64,000 bases of DNA, from assembly GCF_037482845.1 (NCBI RefSeq), contig NZ_JBBHJW010000004.1, positions 186,001 to 250,000 on the forward strand, given 5' to 3'. The DNA comes from Paucibacter_B soli. Its GTDB lineage: Bacteria > Pseudomonadota > Gammaproteobacteria > Burkholderiales > Burkholderiaceae_C. This document shows positions 61,912 through 64,000 of the stretch, piece by piece. The notes beneath the pieces were generated by a model. It saw only the letters and a list, made by a program, of their open reading frames with translations. It did no database searches and was not told where the DNA came from. The stretch's first letter is position 1; the number at the start of each line of letters is the position of its first letter. A program made the translations under genes and the position numbers.

Positions 61912-64000
61912 TTACTTGAACTTGTAGCTGGCCGACACGCTCACCATGCGGCCGAACAGGTTCAGGCTGTGGTCGTAGCCTTCCCAGCCGTTGGGGTCGT
62001 AGTAGGGCTTGTAGTTGAAGAGGTTCTTGATGTTGAGGCCCAGCTTCAGGTCCTTGATCGGTGTCCAGTTGAAGGCCAGGTTGACGGTGTAATGCGCCGG
62101 CACGCCGCCGCACAGCTTGGCCGGCAGCTCCACATCGGCGGCGGTGCAGGTCGAGGGGTTGTTGTTTTCCTCGTCGTTCTTGTCATAGGCCCACTTGCTG
62201 GCGCCGGTGTAGTTCACGAACAGGCTGGTGACGAAGTCGCGGTAGGCCCAGTCGGCATTGAAGGTGGCGCGCAGCTTGGGTTGGCCGTAGTAGCCCACAT
62301 AGTTCTGCGAGAAGCCGCCGTCGCCCTCGCCATTGTTGGTGAGGCGGTTCATGATGGTGGCGGCCACACCCAGATTGAGCTTGCCGAGTTCACCCAGCGT
62401 GAAGCGGGCATGCGCGTCGATGTCGAAGCCGTCGAGCAGGGTGCGGCCGCGGTTCAGATAACGATTGGACATGCCGGCCAGATTGCCCACCGAGTAGCTC
62501 GGCAGCTTGGCAATACCGCTGCAGACCGCGGCATTCGCCGGGTTCGCGCACATCGCCACCACCGCCGCGGCATTGGCGCGGTCAGCGTCCGAGATCGGGT
62601 TGCGAATCACATTCGGCGCGCCGACCAGGGCTGGGCCATACTGCTCCACCAGCTTGTCGTAGAGCTCCTGGAAGTCCAGCCGCACGATCTCGTTGCGGCG
62701 GTAGGCGAACCAGTAGTCGGCCGAGATGTCGAACTGCTTGCTGGGCTGGTAGACAAAGCCCAGGGTCGAGATCTTGGCCTTCTCGGGCTGCAGGTTCTTG
62801 TTGGGCGGGGTCAGGCCGGCGATGGTGGTGCTGCAGTTGCTGTTCTTGAGCGTCTTGCCCAGGTCCTGGTCGGTGGCCAGCGTCGACTTCAGCAGCAAAT
62901 TGGCGATCGCATTGGTCTCGTCGCAGCGTATGGTGTCCTGCATGCCGCCGCGCTGCGCGTACACGCCGCCCTCGCCGGACTCGGCCAGGTTGGGCGCGCG
63001 GAAACCCTCGGAGTAGGTGCCGCGCAGCAGCAGCTCGGGGGTGGCGCGGAACTTCAGCCCGAACTTGGGTGCCAGGTTGGCGCCGAAGTGCGGGTATTTG
63101 TCGACGCGCGCGGCGACGTTGGCCTCCAGGTCCTTGGTGATGGGGACGATGGTCTCGGCGAATACCGCGCCTATGGTGCGCTTGCCATCGAACCAGGAGC
63201 CGCCCTGCTGGGTGATATGGCCGTTGGCCGCCTCGGCGTTGCCCGGCGTCAGGAAGGACTCGCGCATCAGGTTCACGCCCAGGGCGGTGCGCACCTCGCC
63301 GGCCGGCAACTTGTAGACCGCACCCTCCACCTTGGCATCGAAGGCCAGCAGCTTGGTCCAGGACTGGATGTCGAAGGTCGGATAGGCCTCGCGCAAGAGG
63401 GCGGCGTTCTTCTCGTTGATGACGCCGAACTCATAGGCCGGCTTGTCGGCGATATAGGTCCGGCCGGTGACCGGATCCTTGGTGAAGGGGCCGAAGGCCT
63501 TCTCGAAGCCCACGGTGTTGATGTTGACGGTCTGGAACAGGGTCGAATGGCTGCCGGCCATGCTGAGCGCGGTCTCATAGTCCCAGTTGCCCAGCGAGCC
63601 GCGCAGGCCACCCATCACGCGGTAGCTGTTGTCGGTGTTTTCCTGGCCGAAATGGCCCACCGCATCCTGCATCAGATAGCTCAGGCCGGCGGCGCCGCCC
63701 ATCTTGTCCTTCAGATCGGGGCTGAGCTTGTTGTAGACGTTGTTGGGCCCCAGGAAGGGCGTGACGAAGGTGTTGAGCGTGGTGCCGGTGTTGCGCGAGT
63801 ACCAGTTGTTGGTGCGGCCGCTGCTGAAAGTGCGCGGGCCGTTTTCGCCGCGCATGTCGATATGGGTGTAGGCGGCCTCGGCAAAGCCTTCCATGCTCGG
63901 GCTGATGTTCAGGCGACCCGCCAGGAACAGGGTGGCGCGCTCGGACTTGGGGCCGGTGTCCAGTGCATAGGGCAGGCTGTTCCAGATGCAGCGCGTGCCC
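61912..64000 (-). CDS. TonB-dependent receptor of the glycan locus (5' end outside window)
   Basis: The C-terminal 696 residues of an outer-membrane receptor; the frame is open to the window edge, so the signal peptide and plug are missing. Barrel strands and long loops are visible: 'LRFRATPELLLRGTYSEGFRAPNLAE' (split), 'DYWFAYRRNEIVRLDF', 'DGFDIDAHARFTLG', and the terminal strand 'MVSVSASYKFK' ending in an aromatic-Lys pair. The style matches receptors of Xanthomonas/Caulobacter-type oligosaccharide uptake. It is first in the minus-strand series of glycan genes, 77 bases before the lectin lipoprotein. Confidence 0.9.
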   Translation of the reverse strand, partial: GTRCIWNSLPYALDTGPKSERATLFLAGRLNISPSMEGFAEAAYTHIDMRGENGPRTFSSGRTNNWYSRNTGTTLNTFVTPFLGPNNVYNKLSPDLKDKMGGAAGLSYLMQDAVGHFGQENTDNSYRVMGGLRGSLGNWDYETALSMAGSHSTLFQTVNINTVGFEKAFGPFTKDPVTGRTYIADKPAYEFGVINEKNAALLREAYPTFDIQSWTKLLAFDAKVEGAVYKLPAGEVRTALGVNLMRESFLTPGNAEAANGHITQQGGSWFDGKRTIGAVFAETIVPITKDLEANVAARVDKYPHFGANLAPKFGLKFRATPELLLRGTYSEGFRAPNLAESGEGGVYAQRGGMQDTIRCDETNAIANLLLKSTLATDQDLGKTLKNSNCSTTIAGLTPPNKNLQPEKAKISTLGFVYQPSKQFDISADYWFAYRRNEIVRLDFQELYDKLVEQYGPALVGAPNVIRNPISDADRANAAAVVAMCANPANAAVCSGIAKLPSYSVGNLAGMSNRYLNRGRTLLDGFDIDAHARFTLGELGKLNLGVAATIMNRLTNNGEGDGGFSQNYVGYYGQPKLRATFNADWAYRDFVTSLFVNYTGASKWAYDKNDEENNNPSTCTAADVELPAKLCGGVPAHYTVNLAFNWTPIKDLKLGLNIKNLFNYKPYYDPNGWEGYDHSLNLFGRMVSVSASYKFK

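Overview
The window is GC-rich and densely coded on both strands, with many start/stop overlaps, strong third-position GC and correspondingly many long antisense shadow frames. Gene content points to a betaproteobacterium of the order Burkholderiales, most likely the Roseateles/Pelomonas/Paucibacter/Mitsuaria group: PEP-CTERM surface protein, 7Fe ferredoxin, Czc-type RND efflux, TonB-dependent polysaccharide uptake, DUF1800/DUF1501 pair. The taxonomic call is inference from content only. No rRNA, tRNA, CRISPR array or intact transposase was seen.

Layout. 1-3.4 kb: tail of an unknown gene, a beta-propeller diguanylate cyclase and a small membrane protein. 3.4-8.7 kb: a large PEP-CTERM repeat protein divergent from a LuxR-type regulator. 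8.7-10.7 kb: a PLP-dependent D-amino-acid lyase/aldolase, a 272-bp nested-hairpin MITE-like element, and two small unknown genes behind a LexA box. 10.8-15.2 kb: BNR-propeller protein overlapping a ThiS/MoaD-like protein, a DUF1801 protein, a cytochrome P450 and a small cytochrome c. 15.2-26.3 kb: purine catabolism and uptake (xdhAB on the minus strand, divergent LysR regulator, guanine deaminase, nucleoside-type ABC transporter with a BMP lipoprotein), closed by a clear terminator. 26.4-36.3 kb: a periplasmic-sensor diguanylate cyclase, a cold-shock-domain membrane protein, a TonB receptor, a D-aminopeptidase-like serine hydrolase, and a DUF1800/DUF1501 secreted pair. 36.3-48.7 kb: rsgA, an MFS transporter, and a heavy-metal resistance block (Zn/Cd/Pb P-type ATPase, czcI, czcC, czcB, czcA, and a DMT transporter with a histidine-rich tail). 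48.7-50.4 kb: an NsrR-type nitrosative-stress cluster. 50.4-54.6 kb: a periplasmic solute-binding-like protein, two GNAT acetyltransferases and an M13 metallopeptidase. 54.8-64 kb: a broken amino-acid permease abutting a glycan-utilisation locus that runs off the window (GH35, a GH89 remnant, GH27, GH109, a DUF3472/ricin lipoprotein, a TonB receptor).

How the parts work together. Guanine would enter through the BMP/ABC system, be deaminated to xanthine and oxidised to urate by XdhAB; the XdhC maturation factor is not in the window. The metal genes form a two-stage export chain: P-type ATPase from cytosol to periplasm, then CzcCBA from periplasm to outside. The glycan locus combines alpha-galactosidase, NAD-dependent alpha-N-acetylgalactosaminidase and beta-galactosidase with an outer-membrane receptor and a surface carbohydrate-binding lipoprotein. 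This suggests animal-type glycans capped with alpha-Gal/alpha-GalNAc.

The items most worth following up are the LexA-controlled pair of small unknown genes, the cloverleaf-like MITE beside it, the recent 534-bp internal tandem duplication in the PEP-CTERM protein, and the glycan locus whose edge has destroyed a permease and which carries a truncated GH89 gene.
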